Source: Pasteurella sp049941595 | Lineage (GTDB): Bacteria > Pseudomonadota > Gammaproteobacteria > Enterobacterales > Pasteurellaceae | Assembly (NCBI GenBank): GCA_049941595.1 | Contig: JBNFNA010000003.1 | Coordinates: forward strand, 248,001-312,000 | Length of the DNA stretch: 64,000 bases | Direction: 5' to 3' | Part shown: positions 44,612 to 54,350 of the stretch, piece by piece | Layout of the letters: each line of letters begins with the position of its first letter | How positions within the stretch are numbered: the stretch's first letter is position 1 | Program-made: the position numbers and the translations under genes | Notes under the pieces: model-generated | Told to the model about the DNA's origin: nothing | The model's input: only the letters and a program-made list of their open reading frames with translations | Database searches by the model: none

Positions 44612-47593
44612 ATGCAATTAAACAAGGCAACAATACTTATTCTGAGCGCATTCACATTAAGTCAGCCAATTTATGCTGAACAGACAGAAATTACTGAAGA
44701 ATTGGACACGATTGTTGTCTCTGGTAGCAATTCTGGCGAGCTGAATATTCAAGAGAAAAAAGTCGGTGAAACGCAAATTAACTCACAACGAATCACAAAA
44801 CAACAAGTTTCAGATAGTCGTGATTTAGTTCGTTATGAAACAGGTATCACAGTTGTTGAGACTGGAAGAACGGGGTCTAGTGGCTATGCGGTTCGTGGTG
44901 TTGACGAAAATCGTGTTGGCATTATGATTGACGGTTTACGTCAAGCAGAAACGTTAAGCTCACAAGGTTTTAAAGAGCTTTTTGAAGGCTATGGAAATTT
45001 TAATAACACAAGAAATGGTGTTGAAATTGAGAATGTCAAAGTTGCAACTATTACGAAAGGTGCGGATTCAATTAAATCAGGTAGTGGTGCATTAGGTGGT
45101 TCTGTCATTTTTGAAACTAAAGATGCTCGTGATTATTTAATTGATAAAAACTACCATATCGGTGTTAAGCGCGGTTATCAAAGTATGGATAACCAAGATA
45201 TTACCTCAGTCACATTAGCCGGGAAATATAAGTGGTTTGATGTTTTATTCATAAATACTCGTCGTGAAGGTCACGAAAAAGAAAACTATTTTTATGATAT
45301 TTATAAAACATATGAAGAAGATCACGATGCTGTAGGAAAAAAACGTGAAAAAGCAGATCCTTACGACATTGTTCGTGACAGTACATTAGTCAAATTTGCC
45401 TTCCAACCTAGCGAAGAACACCGTTTTAGCGTGGCATTAGATGATTCCAAACTTAATTCTCGAGGTGAAGATTTATCTTACACACTCCGTCCAAGTAGCT
45501 ATAGTGATAGCGAAATTTATGGACAAAGGAAAACAAATGATACATCTCATCGTAAAAATGTTCAGTTCGCTTATGAAAACTTTACTCAAACTCCTCTTTG
45601 GGATCATTTCAAAGTTTCATTTTCTAACCAAAAAATTACCAATAACGCAAGAACAGATGAATATTGTAGTGGCCCTAAATGCGTCTCAGTGTTAAACCAA
45701 GAAGGATTACAATTAGATGATAGTACAGGAGTCAATAAAATTGTTGATCAGAATGGTGGCGACATTAGCGTTAAACCAATACAAAAAGGTTGGAGTACTG
45801 TCGCAGAATATAGAAACTCAAAAAATGAAGTGATATCTGGTTTCGATTATAAAGAACACTCTCCCCAAAATACATTAATCGACTGTGCAAAAATTGATTG
45901 TAAAAAGCCATTCAGAGTTTTAGTGAAACAAAATGAAAAATACGAAAAAGTCTATAAATATGAAGATCGTCCTATTGTGATCAAAAAAACAAAAGATGGT
46001 AAAGAATATGGTGAAATTGAATTAAAAAACCAGCCTAGCTGGCTTGGGAAACAATACGAGGAATTGGCATTTTTACTTCCATTTTCTAGCGGTTATAGCC
46101 GTAACGACTATAACGACCGAGATTTAAACACCAATACAAAACAAATTGATCTTGATTTTGATAAAGAATTTTCGACTTGGAATATTGACCATAACTTAAA
46201 ATATGGTGGTCTTTATAGCAAAACAGATAAAAGTATGGTCAATAAAGATGGTTACAAAGGTGGAAACGTTCAATGGTGGGCAGATGCATTCTTCTGTAAT
46301 AAACGCATTGATAACACTTACCCAGTGCAATATGAACCAAGACCAGATTATTGGCCAGTAGGTGATTGTAGTGGTGCATTAAGAGAAAATACGAAAGGTC
46401 GATATAGTTATCTAATTCCTGTCAAAACAAAAAACCAAGCCTTATATATTGGCGATAAAGTCACACTAGCTAATTGGCTAAATTTGGACTTAAATTATCG
46501 TTATGATAAGGTTCAGCACCGCCCAAGCTATGATACAAATGTACCTGTACCTAAAGGGCTAATTGCAGGTATTTTTATTCCAATTCCAGGTAACTCTTAT
46601 GGGGTTGATGCAAAATGTGGCTACAACACCCCCTGTATGAACAACAACGTCGCACAAAACTTAGCGATTATGTTGCAAAATAAAACCTATAAGCATCATT
46701 CTTATAATTTAGGTTTAAATTTAGATCCATTAGATTGGATGAGATTTCAGGTAAAATACTCAAATGGTTTTAGAGCGCCTACATCTGATGAAATTTTTAT
46801 GACATTTAAGCATCCTAGTTTCTCCATTGCGCCAAATGTCAATTTGAAAGCAGAAATTGCCAAAACTAAAGAAGTGGCACTAACGTTCTACAAAGATAAT
46901 AGTTTCCTAACTGTCAGCGGTTTCCAAACTAATTATGACAACTTTATTGATTTAGTTTATGTTGGTTCAAGACCTGTTGATGCGGGTAGCGTTTTAAATT
47001 ACCCGTTCTATCAAAACATTAACCGCGATAGTGCCAAAGTGACAGGTTTAGAAGTCAATGCACGTCTATCTTTAGATTTGATTCATCAAAACTTAAAAGG
47101 ATTCAGATTAGGTTATAAACTAACTCGTCAAAAAGGCAAAGTTGAAGATTCAATTCCAATGAATGCAATTCAGCCAACAACTGCGGTTTATAATATTGGT
47201 TATTCCACAGAAAATGACAAATATGGTATCGACTTCTTTATTACAGATGTTGCGGAAAAAAAACGTAGTGAAACGTACAATATGTACTGGCAAGATCAAA
47301 TGAAAAATAAAACCTTAGTACAAGGCAAAGAAGTCACCGATAGTACATTAGCGTGGCGTAATAAAAATTACACGACGATTGACGCTATCGCTTACGCAAA
47401 ACCATTAAAAAATTTAATGTTAACGGCGGGAATCTATAATATTACGAACCAAAAATATATTACTTGGGACTCTGCAAGATCAATTCGTGCAATTGGTACT
47501 TTAAATCTGATTGACCAAAATACAGGAGCTGGCATTAAGCGTTTCTATGCACCAGGGCGTAACTTCCGACTAACTGCCGAGTTAACTTTCTAA
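44612..47593 (+). CDS. TonB-dependent receptor of the transferrin/lactoferrin-binding family (TbpA/LbpA-like)
   Basis: Outer-membrane iron-uptake receptor. From ATG at 44612 it has 993 residues: signal peptide MQLNKATILILSAFTLSQPIYA, TonB box region ELDTIVVSG, plug domain with GITVVETGRTGSSGYAVRG and QGFKELFEGYGNFNNTRNG, and a 22-strand-size barrel ending in aromatic F. The plug motifs are those of TbpA/LbpA, and the cysteine pairs (CSGPKC, CAKIDCKK, CGYNTPC) also fit. An upstream in-frame ATG (44567) was rejected because the Fur box overlaps it. No tbpB-like lipoprotein gene adjoins. No uptake signal occurs in the 3-kb gene. Confidence 0.82.
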   Translation: MQLNKATILILSAFTLSQPIYAEQTEITEELDTIVVSGSNSGELNIQEKKVGETQINSQRITKQQVSDSRDLVRYETGITVVETGRTGSSGYAVRGVDENRVGIMIDGLRQAETLSSQGFKELFEGYGNFNNTRNGVEIENVKVATITKGADSIKSGSGALGGSVIFETKDARDYLIDKNYHIGVKRGYQSMDNQDITSVTLAGKYKWFDVLFINTRREGHEKENYFYDIYKTYEEDHDAVGKKREKADPYDIVRDSTLVKFAFQPSEEHRFSVALDDSKLNSRGEDLSYTLRPSSYSDSEIYGQRKTNDTSHRKNVQFAYENFTQTPLWDHFKVSFSNQKITNNARTDEYCSGPKCVSVLNQEGLQLDDSTGVNKIVDQNGGDISVKPIQKGWSTVAEYRNSKNEVISGFDYKEHSPQNTLIDCAKIDCKKPFRVLVKQNEKYEKVYKYEDRPIVIKKTKDGKEYGEIELKNQPSWLGKQYEELAFLLPFSSGYSRNDYNDRDLNTNTKQIDLDFDKEFSTWNIDHNLKYGGLYSKTDKSMVNKDGYKGGNVQWWADAFFCNKRIDNTYPVQYEPRPDYWPVGDCSGALRENTKGRYSYLIPVKTKNQALYIGDKVTLANWLNLDLNYRYDKVQHRPSYDTNVPVPKGLIAGIFIPIPGNSYGVDAKCGYNTPCMNNNVAQNLAIMLQNKTYKHHSYNLGLNLDPLDWMRFQVKYSNGFRAPTSDEIFMTFKHPSFSIAPNVNLKAEIAKTKEVALTFYKDNSFLTVSGFQTNYDNFIDLVYVGSRPVDAGSVLNYPFYQNINRDSAKVTGLEVNARLSLDLIHQNLKGFRLGYKLTRQKGKVEDSIPMNAIQPTTAVYNIGYSTENDKYGIDFFITDVAEKKRSETYNMYWQDQMKNKTLVQGKEVTDSTLAWRNKNYTTIDAIAYAKPLKNLMLTAGIYNITNQKYITWDSARSIRAIGTLNLIDQNTGAGIKRFYAPGRNFRLTAELTF

Positions 47594-47602
47594 TCACAAA
47601 CC

Positions 47603-47633
47603 AAAAGAGATAGCTAAGCTATCTCTTTTTTTA
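47603..47633. terminator. Bidirectional terminator between receptor gene and tcyP
   Basis: AAGAGATAGC-TAA-GCTATCTCTT perfect stem with T-run on plus and A-rich flank on the other side. Confidence 0.85.
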
Positions 47634-47646
47634 TTCTCAATTTAAC

Positions 47647-48972
47647 TTACTTTTTATCTAATAATTTGTTGGTTAGTGTACCTGCGACCATTGAGCCGTT
47701 CACGTTTAATGCGGTACGTCCCATATCGATTAAAGGTTCAATAGAAATCAATAAACCAACTAATGCAAGTGGAAGGTTGAGAGTTGAAAGTACAACGATT
47801 GCAGCGAATGTTGCACCACCACCTACGCCGGCGATACCTAAAGAAGAAATGGTTACCACTAAAATTAAAGTCACTAAATAGCTGAAGCTAAATGGGTCAA
47901 TGCCTACTGTTGGAGCAACCATTACAGCTAGCATTGCTGGATAAATCCCCGCACAACCGTTTTGACCGATTGTCGCACCGAATGTTGCTGCAAAGTTTGC
48001 GATAACACTGTTATTGCCTAATTTATTGGTTTGCGTTTCAATATTTAACGGTAAAGTTGCCGCGCTTGAGCGAGATGTAAATGCAAAACTCAAGGTTGGT
48101 AACACTTTTTTGAAGTAATCTAATGGATTAATACGGAACAGAGCTAATAACAAAGCGTGCACCATAAACATCAATAAAATCGCTAAATAAGAAGCCACAA
48201 TAAATGTACCTAAATTCACGATATCTGCCCATTTTGACGTGGTCGCCATCTTAATCATTAAAGCAAACACACCGTATGGGGTCAGGCGAATGACCATACG
48301 CACTAAACGCATAATTAATTTGTTTAAGGTATCTACACCTTGTGCAATACGTTCGCCAAGTGCTTGATCTTCTTTTGCTAAACTTAATGCCGCAACACCT
48401 AATAATGCCGAGAAAATTACCACGCTAATAATCGATGTTGGGTTTGCACCTGTTAATTCTAAAAATGGATTTTTAGGAATGAAAGAAAGTAGCATTGCAG
48501 GAATCGTTAACCCACTGACTTTTTCAACACGCCCTTCTACTTTGGTTTGTGCTGCAAGCTCACGCTCACCAGCAACTAGCCCTTCAGCGGTTAAATCAAA
48601 GGCATATGCCATTGCAATACCAATTGCCGCAGAAATAGCTGTGGTGATCAATAGCACAGAAATGACGCTAAAACTAATTTTACCCAATGCACTTGCTTGG
48701 TTTAAACGCGTAATTGCAGACAGGATTGAAACAAATACTAATGGCATTACGATCATTTGTAACAAACGAACATAGCCATTACCCACTAAATTCACCCAAT
48801 CCAATGTGCCGTTAATGGTTTGTTCATCTGCTGAATATTGTAATAATGCACCACCAATTAAACCTAAAATAAGGCCGATAAATACGGTTGTGCCGAGTTT
48901 TTGTGTGCGTTTAAATATTAGTGCTAAAAGCACTAGAAACGCAGCAAAAATAACAAGATTGACAATTGTCAT
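47647..48972 (-). CDS. tcyP: L-cystine:cation symporter TcyP (YdjN)
   Basis: Inner-membrane carrier of the dicarboxylate/amino acid:cation symporter family. The protein has 441 residues. WVNLVGNGYVRLLQMIVMPLVF, SFIPKNPFLELTGANPTSIISVV, AFTSRSSAATLPLN and GQNGCAGIYPAMLAVMVAP (each quoted in part) are nearly those of E. coli TcyP, which separates it from GltP and SstT. It is a single-gene unit sharing a terminator with the TonB receptor. Confidence 0.92.
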   Translation of the reverse strand: MTIVNLVIFAAFLVLLALIFKRTQKLGTTVFIGLILGLIGGALLQYSADEQTINGTLDWVNLVGNGYVRLLQMIVMPLVFVSILSAITRLNQASALGKISFSVISVLLITTAISAAIGIAMAYAFDLTAEGLVAGERELAAQTKVEGRVEKVSGLTIPAMLLSFIPKNPFLELTGANPTSIISVVIFSALLGVAALSLAKEDQALGERIAQGVDTLNKLIMRLVRMVIRLTPYGVFALMIKMATTSKWADIVNLGTFIVASYLAILLMFMVHALLLALFRINPLDYFKKVLPTLSFAFTSRSSAATLPLNIETQTNKLGNNSVIANFAATFGATIGQNGCAGIYPAMLAVMVAPTVGIDPFSFSYLVTLILVVTISSLGIAGVGGGATFAAIVVLSTLNLPLALVGLLISIEPLIDMGRTALNVNGSMVAGTLTNKLLDKK

Positions 48973-49087
48973 TGTGGTTCCTCAATACAAAAAATGTGAA
49001 ATAAATGTGAAATATAGAGGGCATTAAATGCAAATTACCGTTAAACCTCAACTATTTTTTGGTTATGGTTTATAATATTTTTGCATA

Positions 49088-49126
49088 TAAAAAGACCGCA
49101 CTTTGAATAAAGAGCGGTCTTTTTTA
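49088..49126. terminator. Terminator after grpE built around an uptake signal
   Basis: AAAAGACCGC ... GCGGTCTTTT stem with T-runs both ways; one arm is the uptake signal at 49095-49103, the other a degenerate copy (GAGCGGTC). Confidence 0.82.
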
Positions 49127-49142
49127 TTGAAGTTTTAAAGAA

Positions 49143-49724
49143 TTAAGCAGCAACCATCACCATTGCTGGGCGAATAACTCGACCGTTTAATAAATAACCT
49201 TTTTGTAATACCACTGTAATTTGGTTAGTTTCAAAACCTTCCGTAGGCTGCATTGAAATCGCTTGGTGTAATTCAGGGTTAAACACCTCGCCCACAGCGC
49301 CCACTGCTTCAACACCAAAACGACCTACCGTTGAAAGCAATTCTTTTAATGTAAGTTCAACACCATCAAATAATGCTTTCACACTTTCATCTTCAACATT
49401 TGCATTGGTTGATAATGCACGTTCTAAGTTATCAATGGTATTCAAAATTTCTTTTGAGAATTTTTCTAACGCAAATTTATGTGCTTTTTCAACATCTTGC
49501 TCTGCACGACGACGGATATTATCCATCTCAGCACGGCTACGAAGTGCAAAATCTTGTTCTCTTTTTGCCATTTCTTCAAGTTGTGCTTCTAATTCTTGAA
49601 CACGTAAAATTGCTTCACCTAATGCATCTTGTTCTTCTGCAGTTTCAACCTCGGTTTCTGCTGCTTGAACTTGTTCTTCTTGGATTTGCTCTTCGTTCTC
49701 AATGCGTTGTTCTTTTTCTGACAT
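49143..49724 (-). CDS. grpE: Nucleotide exchange factor GrpE
   Basis: Cochaperone that releases ADP from DnaK. From ATG at 49724 the protein has 193 residues: an acidic, Glu/Gln-rich N-terminus, a long helix (QLEEMAKREQDFALRSRAEMDNIRRR, in part) and the beta domain ending in GYLLNGRVIRPAMVMVA. A GTG four codons upstream overlaps the GGAG ribosome site and was rejected. I saw no clear sigma-32 promoter upstream. It is divergent from nadK, as remembered for H. influenzae. Confidence 0.95.
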   Translation of the reverse strand: MSEKEQRIENEEQIQEEQVQAAETEVETAEEQDALGEAILRVQELEAQLEEMAKREQDFALRSRAEMDNIRRRAEQDVEKAHKFALEKFSKEILNTIDNLERALSTNANVEDESVKALFDGVELTLKELLSTVGRFGVEAVGAVGEVFNPELHQAISMQPTEGFETNQITVVLQKGYLLNGRVIRPAMVMVAA

Positions 49725-49884
49725 TTTATTCTCCACAGTTCTAAAAATTTCTTGATTCTAACAAAAAAAGTAAAAGTTGGCACTTATACAGATACTTGCT
49801 GACAAAGAAAAGGGTTTATGTGTAATATAGTGGCTAATTTTTTGAATTCAAGAGCGTTCAGTTTTCTCGCTAGATAGGATAGAA

Positions 49885-50799
49885 ATGAAAATTCATAATG
49901 CCGTAGACATAAAAGCCTTACAATCCTCTTTCCAAACCATTGGCTTATTGGGCAAACCTCGTCACGATTTGACATTACAAATGCACAAAAATTTATTCCA
50001 ATGGCTAACGGAAAAAGGCTATCAAGTATTGGTGGAAGAACTTATTGGCAAACAATTAGGGCTTGAAGAAAAATACTTAGCCACCGTCGATCAAATTGGC
50101 AAACAGGCGCAATTAGGGATTGTAATTGGTGGAGATGGCAATATGTTAGGACGAGCTAGAATTCTCGCTAAATATGATATTGCCTTAATTGGAATTAACC
50201 GTGGTAATCTTGGTTTCTTAACTGACATCGACCCCAAAAATGCCTACGCCCAGCTTCAATCTTGCTTAGATGAAGGTGAATTTTTCGTTGAAGAACGTTT
50301 TTTATTAGAAGCGAGCGTTGAGCGAGAAGGCAAAATTATTGCACGTGGTAATGCGGTCAATGAAGCGGTTATTCACCCTGCCAAAATTGCACATATGATC
50401 GATTTCCACGTTTATATTAATGATAAATTTGCGTTCTCACAGCGTTCTGATGGGTTAATTATTTCTACGCCAACAGGCTCGACCGCTTATTCGCTTTCAG
50501 CAGGCGGCCCAATTTTAACGCCACAGTTAAATGCGATTGCGTTGGTGCCAATGTTCCCACATACACTTTCCTCTCGCCCGTTAGTCATTGATGGCGATAG
50601 CAAAATTTCATTGCGGTTTGCAGAATACAATACATCGCAAATGGAAGTGGGTTGTGACAGCCAAGTTGCGCTAGAGTTTTCACCTGATGATATTGTCCAC
50701 ATCCAAAAGAGCCCCTATAAACTCCGATTATTACACTTAAAAAGTTATAATTATTACAATGTGTTATGTTCAAAATTAGGTTGGCTTAAATCTTTTTAA
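49885..50799 (+). CDS. nadK: NAD kinase
   Basis: Phosphorylates NAD to NADP in the cytoplasm. The protein has 304 residues. The nucleotide motif GGDGN (82-86), NRGNLGFLTDI, NEAVIHP and STPTGSTAYSLSAGGPI are intact. It sits between grpE (divergent) and recN, an order shared with E. coli and H. influenzae. Confidence 0.97.
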   Translation: MKIHNAVDIKALQSSFQTIGLLGKPRHDLTLQMHKNLFQWLTEKGYQVLVEELIGKQLGLEEKYLATVDQIGKQAQLGIVIGGDGNMLGRARILAKYDIALIGINRGNLGFLTDIDPKNAYAQLQSCLDEGEFFVEERFLLEASVEREGKIIARGNAVNEAVIHPAKIAHMIDFHVYINDKFAFSQRSDGLIISTPTGSTAYSLSAGGPILTPQLNAIALVPMFPHTLSSRPLVIDGDSKISLRFAEYNTSQMEVGCDSQVALEFSPDDIVHIQKSPYKLRLLHLKSYNYYNVLCSKLGWLKSF

Positions 50800-50834
50800 T
50801 TGAAAGTGCTTAAAATTTAGCAAAAATCACTTTA

Positions 50835-50872
50835 CTGTATATAAAAACAGTTATAAACTGATAAATATACAG
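50835..50872 (+). promoter_or_regulatory. SOS (LexA) boxes upstream of recN
   Basis: CTGTATATAAAAACAG (50835-50850) is a perfect CTGT-N8-ACAG LexA site. A second, CTGATAAATATACAG (50858-50872), has one base too few and is weaker. Both lie between nadK and the recN start; tandem LexA boxes before recN are well known in E. coli. Confidence 0.8.
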
Positions 50873-50888
50873 TAAAGAGGATTTTGCA

Positions 50889-52565
50889 ATGCTTATTCAA
50901 TTGACCATTAATAATTTTGCTATTGTTCGCCACTTAAATATTGAGCTAAACCAAGGAATGTCTGTCATTACCGGTGAAACGGGTGCTGGTAAATCTATTG
51001 CGATTGATGCACTAGGTTTATGTTTAGGGCAACGCACTGAACTTTCGATGTTACGTGAAGGGCAAGAACGTGCTGATATTTGTGCTACATTCCGAATTGC
51101 CCCAAACTCACCTGCATTTCATTGGTTAGCAAGTCAAGAATTACAAGATGCTGAAAATCCTGAAGAATGTATTTTACGCCGAATTATCAATAATGACGGT
51201 CGTTCAAAAGCCTTCATTAATAGCATTCCTGTTTCCGCAGCACAGCTAAAAGAACTCGGTCAACATCTTGTGCATATCAATGGTCAGCACGCCTCACAAC
51301 TTTTACTGAAAAATGACTATCAACTTCAGTTACTCGATAATTTCTGCGCCCATCCAACCCTATTGGCACAAATGCAAAGTGGTTATCAGCATTGGAAAAA
51401 GCTGCAACATCAAGTCCAAACCTTTCAACAAAAAGTCTCTGAAAATGAGGCTAAAAAGCAACTTTTACAATATCAAATTGAAGAACTCGATGAATTTAAC
51501 CTTCGTCCAAATGAATATACTGAATTAGAAGATGATCAAAAACGTTTATCAAATAGCGAGCGTTTGACAACCCTTTCACAATCCACTTTACAGCTATTAA
51601 GTGAAAATGAAGCCGTCAGCATTGACTCTCTGTTATATCGAGCGGGTCAACAATTAGAAGAACTAACAGAGCTAGATGCTCGATATACTAATGTGTCTAA
51701 TTTATTGCAAGAAGCCTTGATCCAAGTGCAAGAAGCCACAAGCGAAGTGCAACATTTAGCCAGCGATATTGAGCAAGATCCTGCTTTACTCAATGAGATC
51801 GAACAGCGTATGTCACAGGCATTGCAACTCGCCCGTAAGCACAATGTAAAACCTGAAAACTTAGTAGAATTACACCGCACTTTAACGCAACAGCTCAATG
51901 AGTTAATGGATTTTTCTGAAAGTGAGCAAACCTTAATTGCTCAAGAAAAACAAGCTTATGAAAAAATGCTTAATGCTGCGATGGCACTGCAACAAAGCCG
52001 TCAACAAGGGGCGAATAAATTAGCCCAACAAGTGACGAAGTCGATCAAACAACTGGCAATGGAGAATGGTGAATTTTTCATCGAGTTAAACACAGATTAC
52101 GGCAAAATCAACAGTCAAGGTGCAGACAATGCGATATTCACACTACGCAGTAACTTAGGACAAACCGCACAACCGTTATCGAAAATTGCTTCTGGGGGGG
52201 AATTGTCACGCATCTCATTGGCAATTCAAGTGCTAACCTCAGACAAATCGGAAATTCCAACTCTCATTTTCGATGAAGTGGACGTGGGGATCAGTGGTGC
52301 GACGGCAAGTGTAGTCGGTAAGTTATTACGTAAATTAGGGCAACGCTGCCAAGTAATTTGTGTAACTCACTTACCGCAAGTCGCTTGCTATGGTCATCAA
52401 CATTTTACTGTTGAGAAATTCACTGTAGATGAAAAAACAGAAACAAAAATGACCGCACTTTCTCAGCAACAACGTGTAAAAGCCTTAGCAAGATTATTAG
52501 GTGGAAGTAAAATTACAGACAGCGCCCTCGCCAACGCACAAGAAATGCTTGAGCTCGCGTCTTAA
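50889..52565 (+). CDS. recN: DNA repair protein RecN
   Basis: SMC-like ATPase acting in double-strand-break repair. The protein has 558 residues: Walker A GETGAGKS (29-36), two long coiled-coil arms around residues 170-340, then the signature SGGELSRISLAIQ and Walker B TLIFDEVDVGISG. AGAGGA gives the ribosome site. SOS control is predicted from the LexA boxes. Two uptake signals (51874-51882, 52452-52460) are inside. Confidence 0.97.
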   Translation: MLIQLTINNFAIVRHLNIELNQGMSVITGETGAGKSIAIDALGLCLGQRTELSMLREGQERADICATFRIAPNSPAFHWLASQELQDAENPEECILRRIINNDGRSKAFINSIPVSAAQLKELGQHLVHINGQHASQLLLKNDYQLQLLDNFCAHPTLLAQMQSGYQHWKKLQHQVQTFQQKVSENEAKKQLLQYQIEELDEFNLRPNEYTELEDDQKRLSNSERLTTLSQSTLQLLSENEAVSIDSLLYRAGQQLEELTELDARYTNVSNLLQEALIQVQEATSEVQHLASDIEQDPALLNEIEQRMSQALQLARKHNVKPENLVELHRTLTQQLNELMDFSESEQTLIAQEKQAYEKMLNAAMALQQSRQQGANKLAQQVTKSIKQLAMENGEFFIELNTDYGKINSQGADNAIFTLRSNLGQTAQPLSKIASGGELSRISLAIQVLTSDKSEIPTLIFDEVDVGISGATASVVGKLLRKLGQRCQVICVTHLPQVACYGHQHFTVEKFTVDEKTETKMTALSQQQRVKALARLLGGSKITDSALANAQEMLELAS

Positions 52566-52599
52566 TCAAGATACTTACAAAATACAGGATGTTACCAAT

Positions 52600-52636
52600 A
52601 AAAAATAGGCAAGATACTTCACTTGCCTATTTTTTA
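52600..52636. terminator. Bidirectional terminator between recN and ompW
   Basis: AAAATAGGCAAG/CTTGCCTATTTT stem, T-run on plus, A-run on the other side. Confidence 0.85.
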
Positions 52637-52685
52637 TTGAATGATTTTTTGATTATTTGAGAATTACGCTATCTCAATAAAAAAA

Positions 52686-53300
52686 TTAGAAACGATAGCC
52701 TAAACCAACAAAGAACACAGCTGGATCTAATTTCACATTCACTTTATGTTCTTTATCAGCTAGTTTAAAACTTGCTTTAGTTTTGATTTTGGCATACCAA
52801 ACTGCTGTATTGAGATAAAGATTATCTGCAACTTTGATATCTACACCCGCATTGAACACTGGGCCCCAAGAATCTTTTAATTTAAGATCGCTTACGCCTG
52901 CTAATACTTCTTTTTCGCTAAAGAAATTGGTGTAGTTTACACCCGCACCTAAATATGGGCGCGCTTTCGCATCTTTGTCTAAGAAATAGTATTGCGCATA
53001 AAGGCTTGGTGGCAAATGTTTGGTTTTACCCACTAAAGTGTTACCTAAGGTAATTTCGTGGCTAAATGGCGTAGCTGCTAATAGCTCAATACCCACGTTA
53101 TCTGTTGTCATATAGGTTGCAGTTAAACCTAATTGTGCATTTGAATTCACATCAAATTTGAACACATCACTATCAGTTGATGCTTTTGGCACAACCATTA
53201 CTGGACCACCACGAAGGATGAGAGAACCACTTTGGTGAGCAACTGCTGAACCTGCGACTAAAGCACTAATAACCCCTAATGCGAACATTGTTTTTTTCAT
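52686..53300 (-). CDS. ompW: Outer membrane protein OmpW
   Basis: Eight-stranded outer-membrane barrel with a hydrophobic channel. The protein has 204 residues with signal peptide MKKTMFALGVISALVAGSAVA and the family features LRGGPVMVVP, LPPSLYAQYYF, RPYLGAGVNYTNFF, and C-terminal aromatic FVGLGYRF. FNR-type control is suggested by the upstream site at 53406-53419. Confidence 0.94.
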   Translation of the reverse strand: MKKTMFALGVISALVAGSAVAHQSGSLILRGGPVMVVPKASTDSDVFKFDVNSNAQLGLTATYMTTDNVGIELLAATPFSHEITLGNTLVGKTKHLPPSLYAQYYFLDKDAKARPYLGAGVNYTNFFSEKEVLAGVSDLKLKDSWGPVFNAGVDIKVADNLYLNTAVWYAKIKTKASFKLADKEHKVNVKLDPAVFFVGLGYRF

Positions 53301-53377
53301 TTTGTATTCCTCACTTTATAAAATTGCAGATTAAGCTGCATTAACCATATAAAAATTACGTCTTTTAAGACGCTCAA

Positions 53378-53419
53378 AATATACCACTTTCAAGGTATGC
53401 TTTTTCTGATCTTTATCAA
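53378..53419 (-). promoter_or_regulatory. FNR-type (class II) promoter of ompW
   Basis: CTGATCTTTATCAA (53406-53419) matches TTGAT-N4-ATCAA at 9 of 10 fixed positions. A -10-like TATATT (53378-53383 on the minus strand) puts the start near 53371, so the site is centred at about -41.5, the class II position. A small hairpin (53358-53373) lies at the start. ompW is an FNR target in E. coli. Confidence 0.6.
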
Positions 53420-53544
53420 CTTTTTAAATTTTTGTTAAAAGAAAATAAATTGAGCACAAATAAATTTCCCAAAAATGAGGGAAATCAGCGAGTTTGTTTC
53501 ATATCAAAATCGAGGTTTATTATGAGTTTTTGACCAAAATGCGA

Positions 53545-53550
53545 TATAAT
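53545..53550 (+). promoter_or_regulatory. -10 element of yciC
   Basis: Perfect TATAAT, predicting a start near 53557, upstream of the preferred yciC ATG at 53586. No good -35 at the right distance was seen. Confidence 0.45.
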
Positions 53551-53585
53551 GCGCAAATCTTTTTGTGTTTTATTTGGATATAGAT

Positions 53586-54344
53586 ATGGCAATAAATTTT
53601 ACAAAAATATTTCAAGATAGTTGGAATTTTGTTAGAAATACCCGACAAATCACATTCACTTTTAGCTTACTTTTTTTCCTAAATCAGATTTTTATTAGTC
53701 TTTTTTCTTCTTTTGTTTTGCCAAATGAGGCTGTTAGCCAAAATGCAGAGCAATTTGCAGAAGCTCTAACTTTAAGCCCGAATAGCACCTTATTATCAGG
53801 CGCAATTATCATCAGTGAAGTCATTTCATTTTTATTATCGCTTTGGTGCTTAGCGGCGGTCCACCAAGTCAGTCAAGGCAACTATAACCCAAGTTCAAGT
53901 TTTAGCTTTGCAGTTAAACGTTTTTGGGGTGCATTGCTGATTAATGTGTTACTGATTGCCCCATTACTGCTAGGGTTATCCGATATTGTGTTTTCTGTGT
54001 TAGTTTCGAAAGGACAACCTTCATTTTTCTCACTAATTGCGATTTCAATCGGCATTTATATTTTCATTCGTTGCTGTTTAGCTTCGGTATATTATTTACT
54101 TAACCCTGTAAGCATTCGTGAAGCATACCGTGACTCTTGGTTTGCAGGCAATTCACGGGTTTCAATGCTTTTCGTATACTGTTTAATCATTTATTTTGCA
54201 CTGCCATTAATGACCAGACAGCTATTTTCTCTCAGCTCAAACCTCATTTTTGAGATAATCGCATCACTTATTTTGGCGTTTGTTACCGTGTTTTCCCTGG
54301 TGTTTACTTATCGTTTTTACACCCTTTTTATGAATAAGGCATAG
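53586..54344 (+). CDS. yciC: Inner membrane protein YciC (UPF0259 family)
   Basis: Predicted six-span inner-membrane protein of unknown function. From ATG at 53586 it has 252 residues; the frame from 53565 adds seven residues without support. MAINFTKIFQDSWNFVRN, SLWCLAAVHQVSQG and NPVSIREAYRDSW resemble the family. It heads a yciC-yciB-yciA-yciI run, six bases before yciB. Confidence 0.88.
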   Translation: MAINFTKIFQDSWNFVRNTRQITFTFSLLFFLNQIFISLFSSFVLPNEAVSQNAEQFAEALTLSPNSTLLSGAIIISEVISFLLSLWCLAAVHQVSQGNYNPSSSFSFAVKRFWGALLINVLLIAPLLLGLSDIVFSVLVSKGQPSFFSLIAISIGIYIFIRCCLASVYYLLNPVSIREAYRDSWFAGNSRVSMLFVYCLIIYFALPLMTRQLFSLSSNLIFEIIASLILAFVTVFSLVFTYRFYTLFMNKA

Positions 54345-54350
54345 TGCGTT

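Noticed and set aside
49373..49744. Plus-strand frame of 123 codons opposite grpE
   Set aside because: Antisense of Glu/Gln-rich grpE codons gives Leu/Phe runs; not a real gene.
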